Positions 16,572-24,424 of a stretch of 64,000 nt of DNA are shown here, piece by piece. The stretch's first letter is position 1. The number at the start of each line of letters is the position of its first letter. Location of the stretch: NCBI GenBank assembly GCA_016125285.1, contig WGMA01000039.1, positions 62,001 through 126,000 of the forward strand. Direction: 5' to 3'. Under the pieces are notes generated by a model that had not been told where the DNA came from, ran no database searches, and saw nothing but the letters and a program-made list of their open reading frames with translations. The position numbers and the translations under genes were made by a program. Source of the stretch: Phycisphaera sp. (GTDB lineage Bacteria; Planctomycetota; Phycisphaerae; Phycisphaerales; Zrk34).

Positions 16572-16599
16572 TTGTCAAATGTTTTTTTGCGCCTAATCC
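16572..16599 (+). promoter_or_regulatory. Weak candidate promoter of the two-gene membrane operon
   Basis: TTGTCA at 16572 and TAATCC at 16594 are 16 bases apart, about 65 bases before the start. The -10 match is poor. Confidence 0.25.
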
Positions 16600-16663
16600 G
16601 ACGCCGGCAACGTGAATACTGGTGAGCCCCGGCTCGGCCCCGCCAAACCCCATGGAAACGCCG

Positions 16664-17161
16664 ATGAATCACGACTTCCAAGCCCAGAAATCCGCACTGC
16701 CCTGGCCGGTCGTCGCCCTCGTCGCCTGGCTCGTGCCCGGCCTCGGGCACCTGCTCATCGGCCGACGCGACCGGGCCGTCATCCTCGCCGCCACCATCTA
16801 CGGCATGTTCATCGCCGGACTGTTCATGGGCGGCATCGACGTGATCGATCCCGTCGGCGACCGACTCTGGTTCGGCGTCGGGCAGGTCCACGCCGGTGCG
16901 CTGGCCATCGGCGTCGCCGGCGTCCGCATGGCGATGGACGTCAAGGCCGAGGCCGCGCCCTACGGCTCGCCCGAAGCCGTCCCCGAGTACCAGCCCTCCG
17001 TCGGACGCGTCAACGAGCTCGGCACCCTCTACTGCGCCCTCGCCGGCGGACTCAACCTGCTGTGCGTCCTCGACGTCATCGGCCGCATCACCGCCGCCGA
17101 AGAACAACGCCTGCGCGAAGCGCCCTCGTCCCGCGGCCGCGCCTCGGAGGCCACCTCATGA
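16664..17161 (+). CDS. Small multi-pass membrane protein, DUF6677-like
   Basis: A 165-residue inner-membrane protein with three or four hydrophobic segments: about 13-30 (PVVALVAWLVPGLGHLLIG), 40-58, 80-95 and 125-143. The PGLGHLLIGRRDRA phrase resembles small planctomycete membrane proteins of the DUF6677 type; I am not certain of the number. The start at 16664 is chosen for the GGAAA six bases upstream, but an ATG four codons earlier is possible. The stop overlaps the next start (ATGA), so the two genes form one translationally coupled unit. Confidence 0.7.
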   Translation: MNHDFQAQKSALPWPVVALVAWLVPGLGHLLIGRRDRAVILAATIYGMFIAGLFMGGIDVIDPVGDRLWFGVGQVHAGALAIGVAGVRMAMDVKAEAAPYGSPEAVPEYQPSVGRVNELGTLYCALAGGLNLLCVLDVIGRITAAEEQRLREAPSSRGRASEATS

Positions 17162-17424
17162 TCGACACCCTCCGCCACATCATCACCCTCGCCGCCGTCG
17201 ACCCCGCCGCGACCTGGCGACCGTTCCTCGACCCCATCGACCTGCACGGCCACTGGCTCTGGCTCATCGCGCCGCTGCTCATGGGCGTCGCCCTCGTCTA
17301 CAAGACGCTCAAGGCGCCGTCCCTGCGTGAGGTGCCGCTCGAGACCCTCCGCCTCGGCATCTACATCCTCGTCCTCATGGCCGTCGCCGGCGCCACGCTG
17401 TGGGGCGTCATCGAGCTCGTCTGA
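17158..17424 (+). CDS. Small two-helix membrane protein
   Basis: An 88-residue protein with two membrane helices (about 31-50 and 66-87). They are separated by a short basic stretch (YKTLKAPSLREVPLE). It is coupled to the preceding membrane protein by ATGA with GGAGG just upstream. The function is unknown; the pairing suggests the two form one complex. The stop lies 62 bases from the convergent terminase gene. Confidence 0.75.
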   Translation: MIDTLRHIITLAAVDPAATWRPFLDPIDLHGHWLWLIAPLLMGVALVYKTLKAPSLREVPLETLRLGIYILVLMAVAGATLWGVIELV

Positions 17425-17486
17425 TCCGCTGACCGCGCGGCGTTCGTCCGCGTGTGTCTCCTTCCGCGTCATCCGTGTCCTCCGCG

Positions 17487-19082
17487 TCAGTAATGCCGCA
17501 CCGTCACGCGCGTGTCCGCCGCGCCGAGGTTGATGATCATGTAACGCAGCGCGTCGGCCGCGTGGTCCGGGCCGTCCTTCACCGGCTGCTCGTCGTACGG
17601 ACGCTGCGTGTCGAAGTGATACGTGCTCAGCGCCTCGATGAGCCGTCGGCAGCGCGGGTGCACGATCAGCCGCGGCGGGCCGTCCGCCGGATCGATCATC
17701 CGACGCACACGCTCGATGCCGTCGCGCAGCCCCACACGCCGCGCCCGCACGCGGTGCCCCGCACGCCGCAGCAGCTCGATCGTGCTGCACCCCGTGTGTG
17801 ACGACCGCTGATGCCCCGCCGGGTCCACGCCCAGCCACGCCACGCCCGGCCACCCCCGCGCGTCGATCGCCGCGAGATGCCGCTCCACCGTCGCGTCGCT
17901 GCAGATGTACTCGTCGATCACCTCGACACGCGGCGAGCGCGGCGCACCGCCCGCTCCGCTTGCCTCTTTGCATTCCCGCGCGCGCGACCGCATCGCACCG
18001 CCCGCGCCGCTTGCCTCTTCGCCATCGCCCGCGCCATCGCACGCGCCATCGCCCGCGCCGTCGCCCGTCGCCTCCCTTACCTGCGCCCACAGCATCACCA
18101 GCGGGCTGCGCATCCCGAAGTCCATCCCGCCGATCCACGTCGCCGCCGCGTCCGCCTCCACCGTGCGCACGTGCGTCGCGTAGTCGAACGCCGGGTACAC
18201 CGCGTCGCTCCGGCTCGGCCGTCGGCACAGCATCTCGCTCTCGAACGCCACCGCGCTGCTGCGCGACCGCTGCGCCAGCACGTCGTCCACCGGCAGGAAC
18301 CCGCGCCACGCCTTCGCCCGTCCGCCGCAAGGCTCGCGCAGCGCGCACGCGTCGCAGTCCCGCTCCGGCTCGCACGTCGCCATCACGTCCAGCGTGCACC
18401 ACCGCATCACCGTCGCGCCCGCCGCCGCCGCGCCCTCCACCAGCGTGTGCATCATGCCGAACGGCCGGTGCATCGTGCTCAGGCACTCGATCGATCCCCG
18501 CACGTCGACCCCGCCGCACTTCGCCGACCGCGTCACGAACTGCGCCGCGGTCCACAGCTCGGCGTCGAACAGGTCCACCTCGTCGCACCGCAGCTTCTGC
18601 ACGCGTCGACCGCGCACCGACGTCTGCGACGCGCACAGCAGCTCCACCCGGCTGCCGTTGCGCAGCCGCACGCCGCGCGCCGTCACCGCGCCGTCCACCA
18701 TCTCGCGCAGCCCCGGCCGATCCAGCAGCCGACGCAGGTAACGGTACATCCGCGACGACTGGTCCAGCGACCCGCCCAGGATGCACACCTCCACGCCCGG
18801 CTTGAACACCAGGTCCAGCAGCGTCGCCACCGCCCCGTAAAACGTCTTGCCGCCGCCGCGGTTCGCCCACACGATCGTGTCACCCCCGCGCTCGAAGAAC
18901 ACGCGCTCCAGGTAATCCATCGGACACGCGTGCCCGTCGCACCGCGCCTCGTCCGGCACGTCGATCCCCAACACCGCCTTCACCCACCCGCGCAGCTGCC
19001 TTCGATCCCGCGGCCGAACCTTCACCAACCGCCTCACCACCGCCCGCGCCGTCCCCTCATCCATCGCGTTCACATCCGTCAT
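17487..19082 (-). CDS. Phage-type terminase large subunit
   Basis: A 531-residue DNA-packaging motor. The ATPase has Walker A (ANRGGGKT, 73-80) and Walker B followed by the catalytic acid (LRCDEVD, 164-170). The nuclease domain starts at GGMDFGMRSP (318-327), whose Asp is the first metal ligand, and another conserved acid pair is near the end (DHAADALRY). A cysteine cluster (CDACALREPC, about 243-252) is an addition. Residues about 338-384 are a low-complexity insert of Gly, Asp, Ala and Glu with a repeated EASGAGGA. The ATG follows AAGGGAG. It is downstream of two coupled small genes. The portal gene expected next lies 6.4 kb away. Confidence 0.9.
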   Translation of the reverse strand: MTDVNAMDEGTARAVVRRLVKVRPRDRRQLRGWVKAVLGIDVPDEARCDGHACPMDYLERVFFERGGDTIVWANRGGGKTFYGAVATLLDLVFKPGVEVCILGGSLDQSSRMYRYLRRLLDRPGLREMVDGAVTARGVRLRNGSRVELLCASQTSVRGRRVQKLRCDEVDLFDAELWTAAQFVTRSAKCGGVDVRGSIECLSTMHRPFGMMHTLVEGAAAAGATVMRWCTLDVMATCEPERDCDACALREPCGGRAKAWRGFLPVDDVLAQRSRSSAVAFESEMLCRRPSRSDAVYPAFDYATHVRTVEADAAATWIGGMDFGMRSPLVMLWAQVREATGDGAGDGACDGAGDGEEASGAGGAMRSRARECKEASGAGGAPRSPRVEVIDEYICSDATVERHLAAIDARGWPGVAWLGVDPAGHQRSSHTGCSTIELLRRAGHRVRARRVGLRDGIERVRRMIDPADGPPRLIVHPRCRRLIEALSTYHFDTQRPYDEQPVKDGPDHAADALRYMIINLGAADTRVTVRHY

Positions 19083-19152
19083 CGTCTTCTCCCTTCATCG
19101 TTCGTATCATCCGCATCCCGTTTAGCGACGCCCCGCAGGGGCGTGTTCGACT

Positions 19153-19186
19153 CCCTCTCCATCGACAGAGAGGGCCGGGGTGAGGG
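19153..19186. repeat. CCCTCTCC hairpin repeat, copy 2
   Basis: CCCTCTCC, GAGAGGG and CGGGGTGAGGG are in the same layout as the copy at 11120. A small perfect hairpin (ACGCCCC with GGGGCGT, 19128-19144) precedes it. It lies between the small and large terminase genes. Confidence 0.7.
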
Positions 19187-19244
19187 TAAATCCTTCGACC
19201 GCCGCGCACGCCTCCCATGGGATGCGCCGAGTTCGGTGAATCGA

Positions 19245-19282
19245 CCCCCTCACCCAGCCTCTCCCCCACCTGGGGGAGAGGG
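19245..19282. repeat. CCCTCTCC hairpin repeat, copy 3 (inverted)
   Basis: The same module as copy 2 in the opposite orientation (CCCCCTCACCC ... CTCCCCCACCTGGGGGAG). The pair makes an inverted arrangement like a bacterial interspersed mosaic element, between the two terminase genes. Confidence 0.7.
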
Positions 19283-19316
19283 ATTGCACGCCACCTCACG
19301 CCGCCTCGCACGCACG

Positions 19317-19748
19317 TCACGCCGCGTCCTCCTCCGCGCCATCGCCCGCGCCGCCCAACAGCTTCAACAACACCGCGTCGTCGATCACCGCCTCCGCCGC
19401 GCCGTCCTCTTCGTCCTCCCGCTTCGGCGCAGGCGGCAACACAGGCGCGAGCTTCAGCAAGTCCACGCTCGCCTTCCGCGCCGTCTCGGCGCTCGTCGCC
19501 GCCGTCAGGTCCGCCAGCGTCGACGCCGCGAGCACGCGGTACCGGCTCAGCGTCATCGCGGTCTGCAGCTCCGACAGCTCACGCAGCGCCGTCACCACCC
19601 GCCGCACCCGCGCGTCCGTCACCAGCCGCGCCAGCTCCTCCACCGTCGTCCGCATCTCCTTCGCCATCACCGTCAGGTCCGCGTTGCCCGCGAGCAGATG
19701 ACGCACCAGCTCCCGCCGCTTCTGATTGTCCCGCCGTTCCTTCCTCAT
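19317..19748 (-). CDS. Probable terminase small subunit
   Basis: A 143-residue helical protein. The N-terminal part looks like a helix-turn-helix (LLAGNADLTVMAKEMRTTVE, about 19-38). A central helical segment follows (RRVVTALRELSELQTAMTLS), and the C-terminus is acidic. Length and layout fit small terminases that recognise phage DNA and feed it to the large subunit encoded next on the same strand, but sequence similarity is weak. The start overlaps the stop of the upstream gene by ATGA. Two REP-like repeats separate it from the large subunit. Confidence 0.6.
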   Translation of the reverse strand: MRKERRDNQKRRELVRHLLAGNADLTVMAKEMRTTVEELARLVTDARVRRVVTALRELSELQTAMTLSRYRVLAASTLADLTAATSAETARKASVDLLKLAPVLPPAPKREDEEDGAAEAVIDDAVLLKLLGGAGDGAEEDAA

Positions 19749-20164
19749 CCGTCGTTCCCCCTCTCGAGTTGCGTGTCGCGTTCCGCGATCTCCACCATCC
19801 GCATCAGCGCTACGTCGCGCCGATCGCTCAGTCTCTCCAGCGCCGCGTCGAGCCGGCGCCGCTGTTCGCCCGTCAGAAAAAGGTGCACCGACACCGGCAT
19901 GTCGTCCAGCGTGCGCGGCGCACGCGGCGGGGCGATCGTGCGCGCCGCCAACAGCGTCCGCACGCGCTCCGCCGTTTCCCGCGCCTTCCCGCCGTGTCCC
20001 GTTTTGATCGTGGGTTGATGCCGCGCCGCGTCGCGGGCCGGCACGCCGTGGTCCAGCACGTGGGTGACCAGCGCCTGATCCTCCGGCGTCAGATACGCCG
20101 CCCGCCCCAGCACCTCGGCATGCAAATCGCGCCCCGATAACGGTTTGACATCGAACTCTGACAT
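19745..20164 (-). CDS. Hypothetical DNA-binding-like protein heading the terminase operon
   Basis: A 139-residue protein starting MSEFDVKPLSGRDLHAEVLG. Residues about 22-70 may hold a helix-turn-helix (LTPEDQALVTHVLDHGVPAR), and MPVSVHLFLTGEQRRRLDAA resembles small regulators. I cannot assign a family. The ATG at 20164 has GGGAG upstream and is preceded by a near-consensus promoter. It is first in the operon with the probable small and large terminases and divergent from the repressor gene, so it is likely under that repressor's control. Confidence 0.6.
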   Translation of the reverse strand: MSEFDVKPLSGRDLHAEVLGRAAYLTPEDQALVTHVLDHGVPARDAARHQPTIKTGHGGKARETAERVRTLLAARTIAPPRAPRTLDDMPVSVHLFLTGEQRRRLDAALERLSDRRDVALMRMVEIAERDTQLERGNDG

Positions 20165-20215
20165 GTGTGACGCTCCCTGTAGCCCACGTTTTCCCGTGTT
20201 CAATCACTTTTGAAC

Positions 20216-20252
20216 TTGACACAGATTATACCAAACACTACCCTAAATTCAA
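20216..20252. promoter_or_regulatory. Overlapping divergent promoters for repressor and terminase operon
   Basis: On the plus strand, TTGACA (20216-20221) lies 17 bases before TACCCT (20239-20244), driving the repressor gene. On the minus strand, a perfect TATAAT (20225-20230) lies 16 bases from TTGAAT (20247-20252), driving the terminase operon. The two promoters interleave, so a repressor bound here would affect both. I see no clear long operator dyad. The segment is strikingly AT-rich for this genome. Confidence 0.6.
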
Positions 20253-20288
20253 CCCCCCCAAAACGCCGGGGAAAACGGAGGTTTTTCG

Positions 20289-21191
20289 ATGCAGCGCATC
20301 GGCCAGATCATGCGACAGCAGCGACGCGAGCGGGGCTGGACGCTCCAGCAGCTCGCCGACGCCGCGGGCTGCTCCAAGGCGTACCTGTCGGGCGTGGAGA
20401 ACGACCGCGTGGCTAACCCACCGCGGCCGGGCATCTTGCGCCGCATCGAGCGCGCCCTCGACCTCGACCCCGGCACGCTGATCCGCCTCCGCGAGTGGCG
20501 CACGACGCCCGAGGCCGTCCGGCGGGACTACCAGTGGATGGCGCGGCAGTTACAGCAGCTCGGAGCGCCCAGGCTGGAACTCGGAACGCGGAACGCGGAA
20601 CGGTCCGAGCCGCAGCCCGAGCGGCCGGCACCGGCGGGGCCAGTTCCGCGTTCCGAGTTCCGCGTTCCCACTTCGAACGACCTCGACGCGATGTACCGCA
20701 GCGGCGCTTTACAGCGGTGCGCCGACGGGGCGTCGGGGAACATCGACCGTGTCGAAACGGGGCGCGAAGGGGCGCACGGCGGACCGCCGGCGCCGACGCC
20801 GCTGATCAATCGGGTCGCCGCGGGCTACCCGCGTCAGTTCACCGATCTGGACTACCCGGCGCGCGTCGCCGACGAGTATCTCGTCGTGCCCGGCGTCAGC
20901 GACCCCGACGCGTTCGCCGCGCGCGTCGTCGGCGACTCGATGTCGCCCGACTACCACGCCGGCGACATCGTCATCTTCAGCCCCTCGCGCGACGCGGCCG
21001 ACGGCGACGACTGCTTCGTCCGACTCGAGCCCGACCACGACACCACCTTCAAGCGCGTCTACTTCGACGACGACACCTCCCGCGTCCGCCTCGTCCCGCT
21101 CAACGACACCTACCCCACGCGCACCGTCGCCCGCGACCAGATCGCCGGCCTCTACCCCGCGGTGTATCGCATGGCGCCGATCGTACGATGA
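20289..21191 (+). CDS. CI/LexA-like repressor: HTH plus S24 peptidase
   Basis: A 300-residue regulator. Residues 1-65 are an XRE-type helix-turn-helix (WTLQQLADAAGCSKAYLSGVE). Residues about 175-295 are an S24 self-cleaving peptidase with catalytic Ser 217 in VVGDSMSPDYHAGD and Lys 255 in TTFKRVYF. An Ala-Gly pair at 178-179 fits the self-cleavage site. In CI and LexA, RecA filaments trigger cleavage after DNA damage. GGAGG precedes the ATG. The linker contains a 93-base inverted repeat that is translated. Its position opposite the terminase operon makes it the probable damage-responsive switch for packaging. Confidence 0.88.
   Translation: MQRIGQIMRQQRRERGWTLQQLADAAGCSKAYLSGVENDRVANPPRPGILRRIERALDLDPGTLIRLREWRTTPEAVRRDYQWMARQLQQLGAPRLELGTRNAERSEPQPERPAPAGPVPRSEFRVPTSNDLDAMYRSGALQRCADGASGNIDRVETGREGAHGGPPAPTPLINRVAAGYPRQFTDLDYPARVADEYLVVPGVSDPDAFAARVVGDSMSPDYHAGDIVIFSPSRDAADGDDCFVRLEPDHDTTFKRVYFDDDTSRVRLVPLNDTYPTRTVARDQIAGLYPAVYRMAPIVR
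20576..20668. repeat. GGAACGCGGAAC inverted repeat inside the repressor gene
   Basis: A perfect 19-bp inverted repeat (20576-20594 with 20643-20661; arm GGAACTCGGAACGCGGAAC) lies within 26-base arms. It encodes the linker residues LELGTRNAERSEP through PRSEFRVP in frame. The arms are direct repeats of GGAACGC/GGAACTC units. Confidence 0.85.
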
Positions 21192-21192
21192 A

Positions 21193-21669
21193 CTACAAGC
21201 CCAGATTTACAAATAGATTCTCGTCGAATTCGGGTAGGTCGTACGCATCCATGATATGACTTGCGAGCTTTCTACAACCTCGATCGTGCGAATAGATTAC
21301 TTGAGCCCCAGCCGCTTTGGCAGAGGCGATAATCAGTACATCCATTTTCAAGACGGCCCGTTTGATCTGATCTTCTTTCGGAATCGAACGATGTTTCAAC
21401 CACAAATCTGACGCAATTGTTGCGGCACGAAGATCAAAGTATGGCACATGGAATCGTTTCTGGATGAGGTCAACGAGTGTGTCGCGATCGGTTTGCGTCA
21501 AGGGCACGAGTAACTCCGCAACCGCAACTGCTGGTATAACAATCTCATCTTTCCTCTGATCGAGTTGATGAAAGAGGATTCTGGCCCGTCGGACCATTTC
21601 ATTGTCAGGGGACATTTTTGCATCGAGCACCCCCCAGACAACCGTCATCGTGTCTAGTGCGCAAATCAA
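21193..21669 (-). CDS. PIN-domain ribonuclease-like protein
   Basis: A 158-residue PIN-fold protein. The first acidic residue is in MICALDTM (Asp 6), a second acid in VAVAELLVPL, and later acids in KMDVLIIASAKAAG and YSHDRGC. These match the metal-binding set of VapC-type ribonucleases. Codons are AT-richer than neighbours, so it was probably acquired. The start overlaps the stop of a 258-residue gene by ATGA, an arrangement typical of toxin-antitoxin pairs, although that partner is much larger than a usual antitoxin. It lies directly behind the repressor gene, convergent with it. Confidence 0.78.
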   Translation of the reverse strand: MICALDTMTVVWGVLDAKMSPDNEMVRRARILFHQLDQRKDEIVIPAVAVAELLVPLTQTDRDTLVDLIQKRFHVPYFDLRAATIASDLWLKHRSIPKEDQIKRAVLKMDVLIIASAKAAGAQVIYSHDRGCRKLASHIMDAYDLPEFDENLFVNLGL

Positions 21670-22442
21670 GATTTACCAGTCGTCTCATTTAGAAATGCAC
21701 GCGGATCGTCAATTCTATCCCACGCACTCTTTGTCGCTTCTCGTATTTCCCTGAATGAATCAACAATCGATGTTCGCTCCATACGACGCATGCTCTCAAT
21801 CTTGAATGACACAATCTTGAGGTTTTGCTTCAACCACTTTGCTCTTCCTTCAACCGAAACTTCGCGGTAGAGGCATTGTCCAAGCCTGCGAGCAATGTCT
21901 GCATTACGGACCTTGCAAACAAGCTGACGTGGTTGAAATGGAACGCGAAGGCCGCAATGAAGCCTTGTTGCGCCACCGACGCGTTCAACAATACCACGAA
22001 TTGCACTTGGCCCCGAAGCGAGCAATGAATGCGAGATTAAGTCGTATGATTCCGGCAAAATCTTTGCAATTACATCGTGTTGATCTTGCGGATTGATGAT
22101 CTCAATCGCGGTGCCCATTCGCTTAGAAATAGCGCTCAATTCGCGAATCGGATTGATCGTATGCTCAATGTTGTCAGCACACTGAGGATCGTCTAGCAAG
22201 CGTCCAGTAAGTCGAAGCTGCGACGTTGCAGCATCTGGCGAGTCAGCAACTACTGCGTAGAGCGCTGAGCCGCGCTTGATCCGCAATAGGCTCAATTTCC
22301 CATCGGCATCATCTTCGCCATCCACGCCGCGAGAGAGGCGCTGAATCGCGCTCAGCGTCTCCAGAAGATCATGAAAGGGGATAGCTTCTGGATATACCTT
22401 GGCAAAGCGAATCAAAAAGGTTGGCTGTGGGGCCTTCGACAT
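21666..22442 (-). CDS. Unknown partner of the PIN-domain protein
   Basis: A 258-residue soluble protein I do not recognise. The N-terminal half begins FLIRFAKVYPEAIPFHDLLE and includes an acidic loop (GVDGEDDADGK). The middle has ISHSLLASGPSAIRGIVERV, and the C-terminal third is helical and basic. The base composition is low in GC, like the coupled PIN gene, so they moved together. It could be an antitoxin, an RNA-guiding or target-recognition subunit, or an immunity-type regulator. A predicted ribosome site is not clear. Confidence 0.65.
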   Translation of the reverse strand: MSKAPQPTFLIRFAKVYPEAIPFHDLLETLSAIQRLSRGVDGEDDADGKLSLLRIKRGSALYAVVADSPDAATSQLRLTGRLLDDPQCADNIEHTINPIRELSAISKRMGTAIEIINPQDQHDVIAKILPESYDLISHSLLASGPSAIRGIVERVGGATRLHCGLRVPFQPRQLVCKVRNADIARRLGQCLYREVSVEGRAKWLKQNLKIVSFKIESMRRMERTSIVDSFREIREATKSAWDRIDDPRAFLNETTGKS

Positions 22443-22556
22443 AGATCTATTATCGTTATCTTGCGCACCTATCCTTTGATAGTCACACCTAATTATTTCC
22501 TAAAATCTATGAAAAATCAAGTGAACAACATCTGATCCTACAGTCCTTGGCTCGGA

Positions 22557-23954
22557 TCAGTTCGCGAAGTCCGCACGCGGCGGGGCGCCGAAGACGTCGT
22601 TGCCGAAGTTGCGGTCGAGCAGGAAGCCGAAGCCGTAGCTCATGCGGAACGAGTTGCGGATCACCGCGGCGAACGACGCCAGCAGGTTCGTGCCGATGTT
22701 GACCGTGTCGTCGGGCTTGAGATAGAAGTCCGGCTGAACGCCCTCGAAGATCGCGCGCAGGTTGAGTCGCACCATCGCTTCCTGCCCGGGCGCGACGCGG
22801 CGGATCAGGTCGACGCGCTCGGGGATGGCGACGGGGTCGAGCCCGCCGGCGGCGATGACGAGCTGCTTGAGGGTGAGTCGGCCGTCGGTCGGCAGCGAGT
22901 ACGTGCCGGGCCGGAGGATCGACCCGCCGACGAACACGTTGCCGGTCTGCGGGTAGGGCACGCGGATGATGTCGCCGGGCCGGACCACGACGTTGTAGCG
23001 CTGCTCGCCGCGCGCCAGGGCCTGGGCGTCGATGTCGATGACGCGCTGCGTGAGCAGCTCGTCGATCGGCGGGATGTCGGCCGCGGCGGGCGAGTCGCCG
23101 CTCGCGGTCACCCACACCCACTTGCCGTCGCGGTGGATGAATCGCCCGGTGGTCGCGCCGTTGGGCGCGGGCTCGGCCGACGTCGCGGCGGGCGCGGCGG
23201 GCTTCTCACCCTTCGCGATCGCCTCGATGTCCTTTGCGGGGTCGGGCTTCGCGGCGCCCGCTCCGGCGGCGCCGGCCCCGGCGCCAGGATCGTTACCGGC
23301 GGGGCGGAAGCCCTTCGTGACCAGGTCGCTGAGCGGCACCTGGCGGATGACGTACACGTGCTGGGCGCCGGGCGGGATGCCGTTGGCCAGCGACAGCGCG
23401 TCGAGCAGGCGGAAGTTGTCCTGCAGGATCGTGAACGTGCCGGTGCCCGCGGCGCCCATGATGCTGAACGTCTTCTGGCGGCCCTCCTGGATCGTGACGG
23501 TCACCGTCGGGTTGCGCAGGATGTTGGGGTCGAGGATGTCGGCGATCTTCAGCTCGAGTTGCCGCGCCGTCATGCCCGCCGCGTGCAACTGCCCGATGAT
23601 CGGCAGGCGGATGTTGCCCAGCTCGTCGATGCGCCGCGGCTGCACCGTCTCGGCGCCGGGCTGGATCAGCTCGAAGACCGACACCGTGATCGCGTCACCG
23701 GGCCCCAGCACGTACTCCTGCACGACGGGCACGAGGTCGTGGTTGTGCACGGCGTCGAGGCCGGGGATCTCGTCGGCGGGCTCTTCGATGACGTCGAGCC
23801 GATCGAGGATCGGCAGGACGATGGGCGTGTTCTCGTAGCGGCCGACCTCGGAGGGGTCGATGAACGAGTCGGTGTCGCAGCCGACGACGAGCGTCGCGAG
23901 GGCGGCGAGCGTGGCGAGGAGCGCGATCGAAGTGGTGCGTCGTGAGCGGGTCAT
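22557..23954 (-). CDS. Wza-like polysaccharide export outer-membrane lipoprotein
   Basis: A 465-residue secreted protein. The lipoprotein signal peptide ends at LATLVVGC, with the lipobox Cys near residue 20. A Poly_export (Wza N-terminal) domain starts at EYVLGPGDAITVSVFELIQP, and SLBB-type soluble ligand-binding repeats follow, including PGDIIRVPYPQTGNVFVGGS. The insert around 200-250 is rich in Gly, Ala and Pro. Such proteins form the outer-membrane channel for exopolysaccharide or capsule. AGGGGA precedes the ATG. No polymerase or chain-length gene is adjacent, but a ligase-like membrane protein lies 0.5 kb away. Confidence 0.87.
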   Translation of the reverse strand: MTRSRRTTSIALLATLAALATLVVGCDTDSFIDPSEVGRYENTPIVLPILDRLDVIEEPADEIPGLDAVHNHDLVPVVQEYVLGPGDAITVSVFELIQPGAETVQPRRIDELGNIRLPIIGQLHAAGMTARQLELKIADILDPNILRNPTVTVTIQEGRQKTFSIMGAAGTGTFTILQDNFRLLDALSLANGIPPGAQHVYVIRQVPLSDLVTKGFRPAGNDPGAGAGAAGAGAAKPDPAKDIEAIAKGEKPAAPAATSAEPAPNGATTGRFIHRDGKWVWVTASGDSPAAADIPPIDELLTQRVIDIDAQALARGEQRYNVVVRPGDIIRVPYPQTGNVFVGGSILRPGTYSLPTDGRLTLKQLVIAAGGLDPVAIPERVDLIRRVAPGQEAMVRLNLRAIFEGVQPDFYLKPDDTVNIGTNLLASFAAVIRNSFRMSYGFGFLLDRNFGNDVFGAPPRADFAN

Positions 23955-24082
23955 GTTGTCCCCTGTAAGCGTGTCGCGTTTCGGCGTGCGCCGATGGGTG
24001 CGGATTATACAGCAAGGCGGGGAAACGCGGCATCTATAATGCCTTGACGTCGAATGGTACCGCGAATCGGAGGTGCAGGGGT

Positions 24083-24400
24083 ATGTCTCCAACTGAGACA
24101 CAACGGCGATGGATGGAATTGATCGACACCATGAATTCAGATGAATTCGACCTTACGTGCTCTTGGTTTGAAGACGCTTCCGGCAAGCAACTGAACCTGA
24201 TGGCCAATCGAACTCCCACTGCCCACCATGTTCCAGAGGCAGCGGTGCAGATGCGGATTGACGCGTCGACCTGGGTTCGGCCGGGGGATTCCTTCGATAC
24301 GGATATCCAACTCATCTATGAACTGCTGAAGTCGGACACACGTTACACACTGGATTTGTCGAAAGACGCGATCCGGATCAGGCTCAATCCCAATTCCTAA
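24083..24400 (+). CDS. Small hypothetical protein
   Basis: A 105-residue acidic soluble protein starting MSPTETQRRWMELIDTMN. It is divergent from the Wza-like gene and convergent with the ligase-like gene. GGAGG and AGGGG lie just upstream of the ATG at 24083. Composition is AT-richer than both neighbours. I do not recognise it. Frames on the opposite strand lack a ribosome site. Confidence 0.55.
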   Translation: MSPTETQRRWMELIDTMNSDEFDLTCSWFEDASGKQLNLMANRTPTAHHVPEAAVQMRIDASTWVRPGDSFDTDIQLIYELLKSDTRYTLDLSKDAIRIRLNPNS

Positions 24401-24424
24401 CACAACTATCTTGACGCTGAAATG

